A DNA stretch of 64,000 nucleotides from Oleiagrimonas sp. C23AA (lineage in GTDB: Bacteria; Pseudomonadota; Gammaproteobacteria; Xanthomonadales; Rhodanobacteraceae): NCBI RefSeq assembly GCF_011759385.1, contig NZ_JAARLY010000003.1:248001-312000 (forward strand). Reading direction: 5' to 3'. The translations under genes were made by a program, and so were the position numbers. Each line of letters begins with the position of its first letter. Position 1 is the stretch's first letter. Shown here one piece after another: positions 48,584 to 57,324 of the stretch. Under the pieces are notes generated by a model that worked only from the letters and a program-made list of their open reading frames with translations, had not been told where the DNA came from and made no database searches.

Positions 48584-50026
48584 ATGAGCAAAATGACGAT
48601 GCGCGTGAGCGCATGGTTTGCCCTGCTTTGTCTGGTATGCACCGCCGCCGCGGCCAATGCGGCGCAGCTGCCTGACTTCACGGGCATCGTGAAGAAGAAC
48701 GCACCGGCGGTGGTGCGCATCGAGGCCAAGTACAACGGCGATCATCCGGATATGGGGCGCCAGGCTGGCATGCCGGGTCAAGGTGGCGTGCCGCCGGAAA
48801 TTCTGCGGCGCTTCTTTGGCATTCCCGGCATGCCGTCGCAGCCGACCGATCCTGCGCATGCGTCGCTGGGTTCGGGTTTCATCATCTCCAACGACGGCTA
48901 CATTCTGACCAACGACCATGTGGTCGACGATGCCGACAAGGTGACCGTTCGCCTGCAGGATCGACGCACGTTCACGGCCAAGGTGGTAGGCACCGACAAG
49001 CTCTATGACATCGCCCTGCTGAAGATCAAGGCCAAGGACTTGCCGACAGTCACTATCGGTGATTCCAGCTCGCTGCAGACCGGGCAGTGGGTGCTGGCCA
49101 TCGGTTCGCCGTTCGCGTTCGATTACACCGTGACCCAGGGCATCGTCAGTGCCACGCACCGCGCGCTGGGTGCGCAGGATCAGCAGTACACCCCATTTAT
49201 CCAGACCGACGTGCCGATCAACCCGGGCAACTCCGGTGGTCCGCTGCTGAATCTGGATGGTCAGGTCGTGGGCATCAACTCGCAGATCTATTCCAAGACC
49301 GGCGGTTACATGGGCGTGTCATTCGCCATTCCCATCAATGAGGCGATGAACGCGGTCCAGCAACTGAAGAAGAATGGCTACGTTGCGCGTGGTCAGCTGG
49401 GCGTTTACATGGGTGAGGTCGATGCCGACAAGGCCAAGGGCCTGGGCATGAAGCGCGCCGTCGGTGCGCTGGTGGTGAAGGTCAAGCCGGGCAGCGCCGC
49501 GGCCAAGGCCGGCTTGCAGCCCAGTGACGTGGTGCTGGCCTATAACGGTCACGACATCGACTCGGCGGGCGACCTGCCGCCGATGGTGGCGGCGACCAAG
49601 CCCGGCACGCAGATCACGCTGAAAGTCTTCCATCAGGGCAAGATCGAGCACCTGAAAGCCAAGCTCGATGCCATGCCCCGCGATGGCAGCGATGCTGACT
49701 GGAGCCAGGGCGGTGGCGCTGACAGCAGCGCCAAGCTGGGCTTCACGGTCGAGGGTCTCACCAGCGACCAGCGTGAGGCTTTGGGCATGAAGAAGGGCGA
49801 TGGTGGCGTGGTCATTCAGCGCGTGACGCGTCGCGATGCCGCCCAGTCGGGCCTGCGTCCGGGTTACGTCGTGATGATGGTCGGCCAGCACAAGGTGACC
49901 AGCGTGGCCGAGTTCCACAAGCTGACGGCGCATCTCAAGCCTGGCCAGACGGTGCTGCTGCTGGTGCGCGACAGCCAGGGCAACTCCGGCTTCGTCACCG
50001 TTACCGTGCCCGAGAAGGGTGACTGA
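48584..50026 (+). CDS. mucD: periplasmic serine protease DegP/MucD
   Basis: 480-residue HtrA-type protease/chaperone for misfolded envelope proteins. Signal peptide (1-27, cleavage after ANA), then a trypsin-like domain with the full triad His112 (TNDHVV), Asp142 (LYDIALLKI) and Ser217 (PGNSGGPLL), then two PDZ domains (about 280-370 and 395-475). GGAGG-type site before the ATG. Adjacent to rpoE-rseA and behind a sigma-E promoter, as in the algU-mucA-mucD loci of Pseudomonas and Xanthomonads. Confidence 0.96.
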   Translation: MSKMTMRVSAWFALLCLVCTAAAANAAQLPDFTGIVKKNAPAVVRIEAKYNGDHPDMGRQAGMPGQGGVPPEILRRFFGIPGMPSQPTDPAHASLGSGFIISNDGYILTNDHVVDDADKVTVRLQDRRTFTAKVVGTDKLYDIALLKIKAKDLPTVTIGDSSSLQTGQWVLAIGSPFAFDYTVTQGIVSATHRALGAQDQQYTPFIQTDVPINPGNSGGPLLNLDGQVVGINSQIYSKTGGYMGVSFAIPINEAMNAVQQLKKNGYVARGQLGVYMGEVDADKAKGLGMKRAVGALVVKVKPGSAAAKAGLQPSDVVLAYNGHDIDSAGDLPPMVAATKPGTQITLKVFHQGKIEHLKAKLDAMPRDGSDADWSQGGGADSSAKLGFTVEGLTSDQREALGMKKGDGGVVIQRVTRRDAAQSGLRPGYVVMMVGQHKVTSVAEFHKLTAHLKPGQTVLLLVRDSQGNSGFVTVTVPEKGD

Positions 50027-50037
50027 CAGCTTTGCCT

Positions 50038-50071
50038 GCAGTGGCCGGCGCCGATGGCAGCCGGCCACTGC
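50038..50071 (+). terminator. long hairpin after mucD
   Basis: Perfect 12-bp inverted repeat (GCAGTGGCCGGC / GCCGGCCACTGC) with a 10-nt loop but no T-run. May stabilise the mucD mRNA end or terminate weakly. Confidence 0.4.
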
Positions 50072-50180
50072 GACGGCAAGGCGTTCCATGCGATAATGAC
50101 GCGTTGTGCCGCCCGAAGCCGGGCGGCATCTTGCTGTACGCGCGTCGTACGCCGATCACCTCCTTCCAAGCACGTATTCC

Positions 50181-51974
50181 ATGGACCTGATTCGCAACTT
50201 TTCGATCATCGCCCACGTCGACCACGGCAAGTCCACGCTGGCCGACCGCATCATCCAGCTGTGCGGGGGGTTGACCGAGCGCGAGATGGCCCAGCAAGTG
50301 CTGGACAACAATCCCATCGAGCGCGAGCGCGGCATCACCATCAAGTCGCAGTCGGTGTCGCTGCCGTACACGGCCCAAGATGGCAAGACCTACCAGCTGA
50401 ACTTCATCGACACGCCCGGCCACGTCGACTTCTCCTATGAAGTCAGCCGCTCGCTGGCCGCCTGCGAGGGCGCGCTGCTGGTGGTCGATGCAGCCCAGGG
50501 CGTCGAGGCGCAGTCGGTGGCCAATTGCTACACCGCGGTCGAGCAGGGGCTGGAAGTGGTGCCGGTGCTCAACAAGATCGACCTGCCCACCGCCGATACC
50601 GAGAAGGTCAAGGCTGAAATCGAGGCTGTGATTGGCCTGGATGCCGACGATGCGATTGCCGTCAGCGCCAAGACCGGGCTGAACGTGGAAGCGGTGCTCG
50701 AGGCCATCGTTGCACGCATCCCGCCGCCCAAGCCGCGCGATACCGACAAGCTGCAGGCGCTGATCATCGACTCCTGGTTCGACAATTACCTGGGCGTGGT
50801 CATGCTGGTGCGCGTGATGCAGGGCGAGCTCAAACCTGGTGAGAAAATCCAGGTGATGTCCACCGGCCGCTCGCACGGCGTGGACGAGGTCGGCGTGTTC
50901 ACGCCCAAGCGCAAGAAGCTGGCCAGGCTCGGTGCCGGCGAGGTTGGCTGGGTCAATGCCGCCATCAAGGACGTACACGGCGCGCCGGTTGGCGACACGC
51001 TGACCCTGGCGGGTGATCCGGCGGACAAGCCGCTGCCGGGTTTCCAGGAAATGCAGCCGCGCGTGTTCGCCGGCCTGTTTCCGGTCTCGGCCGACGATTA
51101 CCCGAACCTGCGCGAGGCGCTGGACAAGCTGCGCCTGAACGATGCCGCGCTGTTCTTCGAGCCCGAGTCCTCCGAGGCGATGGGCTTTGGCTTCCGCTGC
51201 GGCTTTCTGGGCATGCTGCACATGGAAATCGTGCAGGAGCGCCTGGAGCGCGAATACGACCTGGACCTGGTTACCACCGCGCCGACCGTGGTCTACGAGC
51301 TGCTCAAGAACGACGGCGAAACGGTCAAGCTGGACAATCCTGCCGATCTGCCTTCGTCGCCGCAGGTGGAGGAGATCCGCGAGCCGATCATCCTGGCCTC
51401 GATCCTGGTGCCGGACGAACACGTCGGCGCGGTGATCACGCTGTGCGAAGAAAAGCGCGGCCTGCAGCGCTCCATCCAGTATCTGGCCACACAGGTGCAG
51501 ATCACCTACGAGCTGCCGCTGGCCGAGGTGGTGCTGGACTTCTTCGATCGCCTGAAGTCGGTCTCGCGCGGCTACGCCTCGATGGACTACCACTTCCTGC
51601 GTTTTGACGCCGGCCCGTTCGTGCGTGTGGACGTGCTGATCAACGGCGATCGCGTCGATGCGCTGAGCCTGATCGTGCACCGCAGCCATGCCGATCGTCG
51701 CGGCCGCGATCTGGTCGAGCGCATGAAGGAGCTGATTCCGCGCCAGCAGTTCGATGTCGCCATCCAGGCCGCCATCGGTTCGCAGGTGATTGCCCGCTCC
51801 ACCGTCAAGGCGCTGCGCAAGAACGTGCTGGCCAAGTGCTATGGCGGCGATGTCAGCCGCAAGCGCAAGCTGCTGGAGAAGCAGAAGGAAGGCAAGAAGC
51901 GCATGAAGCAGGTTGGCCGTGTGGAGATTCCGCAGGAGGCCTTCCTGGCCGTGCTGAAGGTGGATGGCAAGTAA
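50181..51974 (+). CDS. lepA: elongation factor 4 (LepA)
   Basis: 597-residue translational GTPase that helps back-translocation or ribosome biogenesis. G1 AHVDHGKST (residues 11-19), G3 DTPGH, G4 NKID, then domains II, III and V as in EF-G and the LepA-specific C-terminal domain (about 490-597, SYASMDYHF-like segment and [21 protein letters not shown] without more). The ATG fits the family start. lepB follows after 47 bp, the classic lepA-lepB order. Confidence 0.98.
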   Translation: MDLIRNFSIIAHVDHGKSTLADRIIQLCGGLTEREMAQQVLDNNPIERERGITIKSQSVSLPYTAQDGKTYQLNFIDTPGHVDFSYEVSRSLAACEGALLVVDAAQGVEAQSVANCYTAVEQGLEVVPVLNKIDLPTADTEKVKAEIEAVIGLDADDAIAVSAKTGLNVEAVLEAIVARIPPPKPRDTDKLQALIIDSWFDNYLGVVMLVRVMQGELKPGEKIQVMSTGRSHGVDEVGVFTPKRKKLARLGAGEVGWVNAAIKDVHGAPVGDTLTLAGDPADKPLPGFQEMQPRVFAGLFPVSADDYPNLREALDKLRLNDAALFFEPESSEAMGFGFRCGFLGMLHMEIVQERLEREYDLDLVTTAPTVVYELLKNDGETVKLDNPADLPSSPQVEEIREPIILASILVPDEHVGAVITLCEEKRGLQRSIQYLATQVQITYELPLAEVVLDFFDRLKSVSRGYASMDYHFLRFDAGPFVRVDVLINGDRVDALSLIVHRSHADRRGRDLVERMKELIPRQQFDVAIQAAIGSQVIARSTVKALRKNVLAKCYGGDVSRKRKLLEKQKEGKKRMKQVGRVEIPQEAFLAVLKVDGK

Positions 51975-52021
51975 CGTGGGAACACAGCGTCCGACGGCCG
52001 CCATGCCGGGAGCTTTTGTCC

Positions 52022-52843
52022 GTGGCGGCTGATTTTTCCCTGATATTGCTGGCGCTGTGTGCGTTGACCGGCCTGGTCTGGCTGCTGGACGTGGCCTGGC
52101 TGCGCCGTCGCCGGCGCCGCCGGCAAGGCGAGGAAGCTGCCGAGCCGTGGGCGGTGGACTGGGCGCGCGCACTGTTTCCGGTGCTGGCACTGGTGTTTGT
52201 GTTGCGCTCGTTCGTGGCCGAGCCGTTTCGTATTCCGTCCGGCTCGATGATGCCGACCCTGCGCGTGGGCGATTTCATCCTGGTCAACAAGTTTGCCTAT
52301 GGTCTGCGCTTGCCGGTGTGGCACACCAAGTTTCTGTCGCTGGGTGAACCCAGGCGCGGTGACGTGGTGGTGTTCCGCCCGCCGTGGAAGCCCGAGGAGG
52401 ACTGGATCAAGCGCATCGTCGGTTTGCCGGGCGACCATGTGGTGGTGCGTGGTGAGAAGGTCTGGATCAATGGTAAGCAGCTGCATACCGACATGATCGG
52501 CCCGTACAACGCGCCGGGCGATCATTCGCGCGAAGCGGAAACGCTGCGTGCCTATCGCGCCACGGTCAGCAAGGAGACCCTGGGCCAGGTGCGCCACACC
52601 ATCGTGCAGATGCCGGCCATCAACGCCCGCGATGGCGGCGCGCCGGGTGTGCCTGGTCCGTTCAACCCGCCGGTAGTGCCCGCGCATTGCTATTTCGTCA
52701 TGGGTGACAACCGCGATGACAGTGCCGACAGTCGCTATCACGGCTGCGTACCGGCAAAGGATATGGTCGGCAAGGCCTTCATGATCTGGTTCAGCTGGGA
52801 TCATGGTGTGGCCTTCTCACGCATCGGGTCGTTGATCCATTGA
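52022..52843 (+). CDS. lepB: signal peptidase I, copy 1
   Basis: 273-residue type I signal peptidase. Two N-terminal membrane helices (about 3-26 and 50-63), then the catalytic Ser75 in IPSGSMMPTL and general-base Lys130 in DWIKRIVGLPGD, with the periplasmic conserved boxes GDNRDDSADSR and WFSWD. GTG 52022 is used: GGGAG lies about 9 nt upstream and the first helix begins right after. It removes Sec signal peptides. A second full copy lies directly downstream. Confidence 0.95.
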   Translation: MAADFSLILLALCALTGLVWLLDVAWLRRRRRRRQGEEAAEPWAVDWARALFPVLALVFVLRSFVAEPFRIPSGSMMPTLRVGDFILVNKFAYGLRLPVWHTKFLSLGEPRRGDVVVFRPPWKPEEDWIKRIVGLPGDHVVVRGEKVWINGKQLHTDMIGPYNAPGDHSREAETLRAYRATVSKETLGQVRHTIVQMPAINARDGGAPGVPGPFNPPVVPAHCYFVMGDNRDDSADSRYHGCVPAKDMVGKAFMIWFSWDHGVAFSRIGSLIH

Positions 52844-52960
52844 GCCGGATCGGTGACGATCCGCATCAGCAGGCAGCCTGACGTGGCGCGCCCTGCAGGC
52901 TGGCCCCGGCGGCCGGCTTGACCAAAAGCCGCTGCCCGCGGGCGGCGATCAGGAGTAGGC

Positions 52961-53776
52961 ATGGAACTTGATTTCGCGGCGTTGCTGCTGGGCCTTACGG
53001 TGGTGTTCGGCATCGTCTGGGCGCTGGATATTCTGGCGCTGCGCAAGGCGCGCGCGCGCCGCGCTGCCGAGCGCGGCCAGCCGGTGGCCGAGCCCTGGTA
53101 CGTGGACTGGTCGCGCTCGCTGTTTCCGGTGGTGCTGGCGGTGCTGATCCTGCGCTCGTTCGTGGCAGAACCATTCCGCATTCCGTCCGGCTCGATGATG
53201 CCGACGCTCAAGGACGGCGACTTCATCCTGGTCAACAAGTTCGACTATGGCCTGCGCCTGCCGGTGTTCCGTACCAAGGTGGTGTCCATCGGCGAGCCCA
53301 AGCGTGGCGATGTGGTGGTGTTCCGTCCGCCCTGGAAGCCCAGCGAGAACTGGATCAAGCGCATTGTCGGCCTGCCGGGTGACCACGTGGTGGTGCGTGG
53401 CGAGAAGGTCTGGATCAACGGCCAGCCGGTCAATTCCACGCCGATCGGTCCGTATGAAGGCAATCCGGAAGATCAGGAAGATGCCTACGTCATGCAGTAC
53501 CGCGGCCAGGTGCGCGAGGAGCGCCTGGGCGATGTCACGCACAAGATCATCGAGATGCCGCTGATCAATCGCGCCCCGGGCGTGCCCAGCGCCATCAACC
53601 CACCGGTGGTGCCGGCGCACTGCTACTTCGTGATGGGTGATAATCGCGACAACAGCGAGGACAGCCGCTATCACGGCTGCGTGCCGGAGCAGGATCTGGT
53701 TGGCAAGGCGTTCCTGATATGGTTCAGCTGGGATCACGGCATCGCGTTCTCGCGTATCGGCAAGACGATTGATTAA
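52961..53776 (+). CDS. lepB: signal peptidase I, copy 2
   Basis: 271-residue paralogue of the preceding gene with the same plan: two membrane helices, Ser78 in IPSGSMMPTL, Lys133 in NWIKRIVGLPGD, GDNRDNSEDSR box. Long identical stretches with copy 1 show tandem duplication. Main differences are in the loop after the Lys (IGPYEGNPEDQEDAYVMQY against IGPYNAPGDHSREAETLRA), near the substrate side, so cleavage preference may differ. Copy 2 joins directly to DUF4845 and rnc. Confidence 0.95.
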   Translation: MELDFAALLLGLTVVFGIVWALDILALRKARARRAAERGQPVAEPWYVDWSRSLFPVVLAVLILRSFVAEPFRIPSGSMMPTLKDGDFILVNKFDYGLRLPVFRTKVVSIGEPKRGDVVVFRPPWKPSENWIKRIVGLPGDHVVVRGEKVWINGQPVNSTPIGPYEGNPEDQEDAYVMQYRGQVREERLGDVTHKIIEMPLINRAPGVPSAINPPVVPAHCYFVMGDNRDNSEDSRYHGCVPEQDLVGKAFLIWFSWDHGIAFSRIGKTID

Positions 53777-53816
53777 CTGTCATCAAGGGGGCGGCTGGCG
53801 CCGCAGAGGGACAAGC

Positions 53817-54188
53817 ATGAAATCCAGACAGTCGGGCATGACCATCATCGGCTTCATCTTCATCCTGCTGATCGCCGGCTTCTTCGCGATCATGGCCATG
53901 AAGCTGGTGCCGGCCTACCTGCGCTACTACTCCATCGTCAAGGCGATGAATCAGGTGTCCAGCGAGGGGCTCAACGGGCAGTCGCTCAACGAGGTGCGCC
54001 GCGACTTCATGTACAAGCTCAGCTTCCAGTACGCCGACGACATCAAGCCTGACTCGATCACCTTCCCGCAGCGCGACGGCGGCACCAGCCTGCATGTCGA
54101 TTACGACCAGCGCATCCACTTCGTCTACAACATCGATTTCCTGCTTCATTTCGATCACACCGTACCTTTGAAGGGCAGTGTCTATTAA
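53817..54188 (+). CDS. DUF4845 membrane protein
   Basis: 123-residue protein with one N-terminal membrane helix (about 8-32: MTIIGFIFILLIAGFFAIM) preceded by a basic start resembling a type IV pilin-like leader (KSRQSGMTIIGF). The rest is a small periplasmic domain with VPAYLRYYSIVKAM near the membrane. DUF4845 genes sit between lepB and rnc in many gamma- and betaproteobacteria; function unknown. GAGGGACAAGC precedes the ATG. rnc starts before its stop. Confidence 0.88.
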   Translation: MKSRQSGMTIIGFIFILLIAGFFAIMAMKLVPAYLRYYSIVKAMNQVSSEGLNGQSLNEVRRDFMYKLSFQYADDIKPDSITFPQRDGGTSLHVDYDQRIHFVYNIDFLLHFDHTVPLKGSVY

Positions 54189-54849
54189 ATCCGTGAAACT
54201 CGATTACCGCTTCGGCCAGCCCGATCTGCTCGACCTGGCGCTGACCCACCGCAGCGTGGGCCGGCCCAACAACGAGCGCATGGAGTTCCTGGGCGATGCC
54301 CTGGTCAACATGCTGGTGGCCGAAATGCTTTACGAAGCCCACCCGCACGCCAGCGAGGGCGAGCTTTCCAGGCTGCGCGCGCAGCTGGTCAACGGCCAGG
54401 CGCTGGCGGTGCTGGGGCGTGAGCTGGCACTGGGCGATGCCTTGAAACTTGGGCCCGGCGAGCTCAAGAGCGGCGGTTTCCGGCGCGATTCGATCCTGGC
54501 CGATGCCTTCGAGGCGATCATTGCAGCGGTATACATGGACGGAGGTTTTGATGCCTGCCGTGAGCTGGTTCGCCAGCTGTTCGGCCAGCGCGTGGCCAGC
54601 ACGCCGCGGTCGCAGAAGGACGCCAAGACCCGGCTGCAGGAGTGGCTGCAAGCGCGTGGTCACGGGCTGCCGCAGTACGAGCTGGTTGCCAGCTATGGTG
54701 AGGATCACGCCAAAACCTTTGACGTGGTCTGCGAAATCGCCGATCCCGAGCCGCTGCGTGCCGAAGGGCGCGCCGGCAGCCGCCGCGCCGCCGAGCAGTC
54801 GGCCGCCGAAACCATTTTCAAGCATCTGACAGAGCAGGACCCGGCGTGA
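54178..54849 (+). CDS. rnc: ribonuclease III
   Basis: 223-residue double-strand RNA nuclease for rRNA and mRNA processing. The signature [18 protein letters not shown] (about residues 37-54) holds the metal-binding Glu/Asp, with the second acidic set in [15 protein letters not shown]. The dsRNA-binding domain is at about 155-222. GTG 54178 overlaps the DUF4845 stop by 11 nt; GTG 54193 is an alternative. The TGA overlaps the era GTG (GTGA). Confidence 0.97.
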   Translation: MSIKSVKLDYRFGQPDLLDLALTHRSVGRPNNERMEFLGDALVNMLVAEMLYEAHPHASEGELSRLRAQLVNGQALAVLGRELALGDALKLGPGELKSGGFRRDSILADAFEAIIAAVYMDGGFDACRELVRQLFGQRVASTPRSQKDAKTRLQEWLQARGHGLPQYELVASYGEDHAKTFDVVCEIADPEPLRAEGRAGSRRAAEQSAAETIFKHLTEQDPA

Positions 54850-55787
54850 GCGAGCACGAGTCAAACAACGCACCTTCCCATGACGGCGACACCGGCGAGG
54901 ACTTTCGCTGCGGTACCGTGGCGCTGCTGGGGCGGCCCAACGTGGGCAAGTCGACGCTGCTCAATGCCCTGATCGGCATGCGCCTGTCCATCGTCAGCCC
55001 CAAGCCGCAGACCACGCGCCATCGCATCCTGGGCATCGCCACCAGCGATGAAGGACAGATTCTCTACGTCGACACGCCCGGTCTGCACCGCGGTGCGCGC
55101 AAGGCCATGAATCGCAGCCTCAACCGTGCCGCGCGCAGCGCCATGGCCGAGGTCGATCTGGGCGTGCAGGTGATCGAGGCCGGGCGTTTCACCGACGAGG
55201 ACGAGGCCGTTTACGACGCGCTGGCCGCGCAGTCGGTACCGCGTCTGCTGGTGGTGAACAAAGTCGACAAGCTCAAGGACAAGGGCGCCATGTTGCCGTT
55301 CGTGTCCAAGCTGCTGGAAGAGCGCAGTTTCGACGAGGTGTTCTACGTCAGCGCGCTCAAGCGCAAGGGGCTGGAAGCCATCCAGCAAGGCATTCTGTCG
55401 CGCCTGCCGCAGCAGCCGCCGATCTTCGGCCCGGATGACGTCACCGACCGCTCCGAGCGCTTCCTGGCCGCCGAGTTGGTGCGCGAGCAGCTGATGCTGC
55501 GCCTGGAGCAGGAACTGCCCTACGCGACAACGGTGGAAATCGAGCAGTTTCGCGATCGCGAAGATGGCGTCACCGAAGTGCATGCCGTGGTCTGGGTCGA
55601 GCGCGATGGGCAAAAAGCCATCGTCATCGGCCAGGGCGGCGCGCAGCTCAAAGCCGTTGGCAGTGGCGCGCGCCGGGCCATGGAGCGTCTTTTCGATCGC
55701 CGCGTGTTCCTGCGCCTTTGGGTGAAGGTGCGCGAAGGTTGGGTGGACGACGAAACGGCGCTGAAGCGCTTCGGCTACACCGACTGA
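54846..55787 (+). CDS. era: GTPase Era
   Basis: 313-residue GTPase for 16S rRNA maturation and 30S assembly. G1 GRPNVGKST (about 28-36), G3 DTPG, G4 NKVD and a C-terminal KH domain ([22 protein letters not shown]). GTG start overlaps rnc by 4 nt. The G4-adjacent [12 protein letters not shown] stretch replaces the more usual VVD sequence of the family, a natural variation. Part of the conserved rnc-era-recO series. Confidence 0.97.
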   Translation: MSEHESNNAPSHDGDTGEDFRCGTVALLGRPNVGKSTLLNALIGMRLSIVSPKPQTTRHRILGIATSDEGQILYVDTPGLHRGARKAMNRSLNRAARSAMAEVDLGVQVIEAGRFTDEDEAVYDALAAQSVPRLLVVNKVDKLKDKGAMLPFVSKLLEERSFDEVFYVSALKRKGLEAIQQGILSRLPQQPPIFGPDDVTDRSERFLAAELVREQLMLRLEQELPYATTVEIEQFRDREDGVTEVHAVVWVERDGQKAIVIGQGGAQLKAVGSGARRAMERLFDRRVFLRLWVKVREGWVDDETALKRFGYTD

Positions 55788-55833
55788 TCACAGGTTTCAC
55801 CATGGCTGTCGCACGCCGGCGGGTGACCGTCGC

Positions 55834-56544
55834 ATGATGCTGATCGAGCAGCAGCCGGCCTATGTGCTGCACGGGCGCGCGTACCGGGAAACCTCGTTGC
55901 TGCTGGAGTGCCTGACACGCGATTACGGCCGCGTCGGCGTGGTCGCGCGCGGCGTACGAGGTCAGCGCCCGAAGCTTTCGCGCTCGCAGCTGGAGCCGTT
56001 CCAGGCGCTGCATGTGGATTTCAGCCTGCGCGGCGAGCTGGCGACGCTGCGCGCGGCCGAGCCTTGCGATGCGCCACGGCGCCTGCGCGGCGATGCGTTG
56101 CTGGGTGGGCTCTACATCAACGAGCTGGTGGTGCGCTTGAGCGCGCGTCACGATGCGCAGCCGGGCCTATTCGAGGCCTATCGACGCACCTTGGAGCGTT
56201 TGCCGCAGCCCGGTCAGCTGGCCTGGGCGCTGCGCCGTTTCGAGCGCGATCTTCTGGCCGAACTCGGTTACGGACTGCAACTGCGCTACGAGGCCGAGAG
56301 CGGCGAGCCGATCCAGGCGCAGGCGATCTACCGCTATCTGCCCGAGCAGGGCGCCGTGCCCGCCGCGCATGGGCCAGGTACCGTGCGCGGTCAGGCGCTG
56401 CTGGCGCTGGAAGCCGATCAGTGCCCCTCGATCGAGGATCTACGCGACCTGCGCAAGCTGATGCGCGTGCAGATTGGCCATCACCTGGGCGGCGGTCAAC
56501 TGAATGCCTGGAGTGTGCTGCGCGCTACCCGTACGCCACGCTAG
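55834..56544 (+). CDS. recO: DNA repair protein RecO
   Basis: 236-residue recombination mediator that loads RecA with RecR. An N-terminal OB fold (about 1-80: AYVLHGRAYRETSLLLECLTR) is followed by a helical domain. The zinc cysteines seen in some RecO proteins are absent. ATG 55834 or the next codon may be used. Its TAG overlaps by 3 nt the stop of the convergent response-regulator gene (shared CTAG). Confidence 0.93.
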   Translation: MMLIEQQPAYVLHGRAYRETSLLLECLTRDYGRVGVVARGVRGQRPKLSRSQLEPFQALHVDFSLRGELATLRAAEPCDAPRRLRGDALLGGLYINELVVRLSARHDAQPGLFEAYRRTLERLPQPGQLAWALRRFERDLLAELGYGLQLRYEAESGEPIQAQAIYRYLPEQGAVPAAHGPGTVRGQALLALEADQCPSIEDLRDLRKLMRVQIGHHLGGGQLNAWSVLRATRTPR

Positions 56545-57275
56545 GTCTGCTCGGCCAGCGCCTTGCGTGTGGCCATCAGTGTATCGAGAAAATCGTGCAG
56601 CGCCGGCTCAATCGTTTGGCTGCCGAGCTCTGTTTGTTGGCGCAGGCGTTGCGCCTGTGCGGCAAGCGCCCGTGCGCCGCAGAACCCACATGAGGCCTTG
56701 AGCCTGTGCAGGCGCTCGATCATTGCTTCGGGAGATGGTGGTCGCTGCCACTCGTCGTGCAGGCGGTCGAGCTCGTCCAGGAACAACCGGCGCAGGGCAC
56801 GCAGGGTATCGGCGTTGCCGCAGGTGAGCAGTGCGGCTTCATCGTCCAGCAGTGAACTCGGCGCGGCATGCGCCAGGTGCCGTTGTAAACAGTTTTCCAG
56901 CTCGTCGAGCGCCAGCGGCTTCTGCAGTACATCGACAAAGCCGTGATCGCGAAGTGCTCTATCGCGTTCGGGAGTAATGTCGGCGCTGGTGGCAACCGCC
57001 GGGCATGCATGTGAAGGCCAATGCGTCGCGTCACGCAGGTGGCTGATGATCTGTTCGGCACCCGCGTGCGGCATGCGGCAGTCAAGAATCAGCAGATCGA
57101 AGTCGTGACGCTCGCACTGAGCGAGCGCTTCGGCGCCATCGGCACAGCCTTGTACCTGGCAACCCAGGCTGCGCAGCGCCTCGGCCAGGAAGTGCCGGCT
57201 GGTGGTGTCATCCTCGGCCAGCAGCACGCGCGGCAGCGTGGAGGAAGCCTGAGGGCGATGCGCCATAGAAGTCAT
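56541..57275 (-). CDS. orphan receiver-Hpt protein
   Basis: 244-residue two-domain phosphorelay protein. Receiver (about 14-132): acidic pair Glu21-Asp22-Asp23, phosphoacceptor Asp65 in LLILDCRMP and Lys119 in LQKP. Hpt domain (about 140-240): phosphorylatable His190 in LHRLKASCGFCGA. Both sites are intact, so it can pass phosphate between kinases and regulators, but no kinase is adjacent. ATG 57275 is chosen; ATG 57266 is also possible and neither has a strong ribosome site. Convergent with recO, divergent from ydbH. Confidence 0.88.
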   Translation of the reverse strand: MTSMAHRPQASSTLPRVLLAEDDTTSRHFLAEALRSLGCQVQGCADGAEALAQCERHDFDLLILDCRMPHAGAEQIISHLRDATHWPSHACPAVATSADITPERDRALRDHGFVDVLQKPLALDELENCLQRHLAHAAPSSLLDDEAALLTCGNADTLRALRRLFLDELDRLHDEWQRPPSPEAMIERLHRLKASCGFCGARALAAQAQRLRQQTELGSQTIEPALHDFLDTLMATRKALAEQT

Positions 57276-57324
57276 GCGGTCCGTTGTCACGGCGTTACGC
57301 TTAATTTTGGCACAATGGCGCGCT

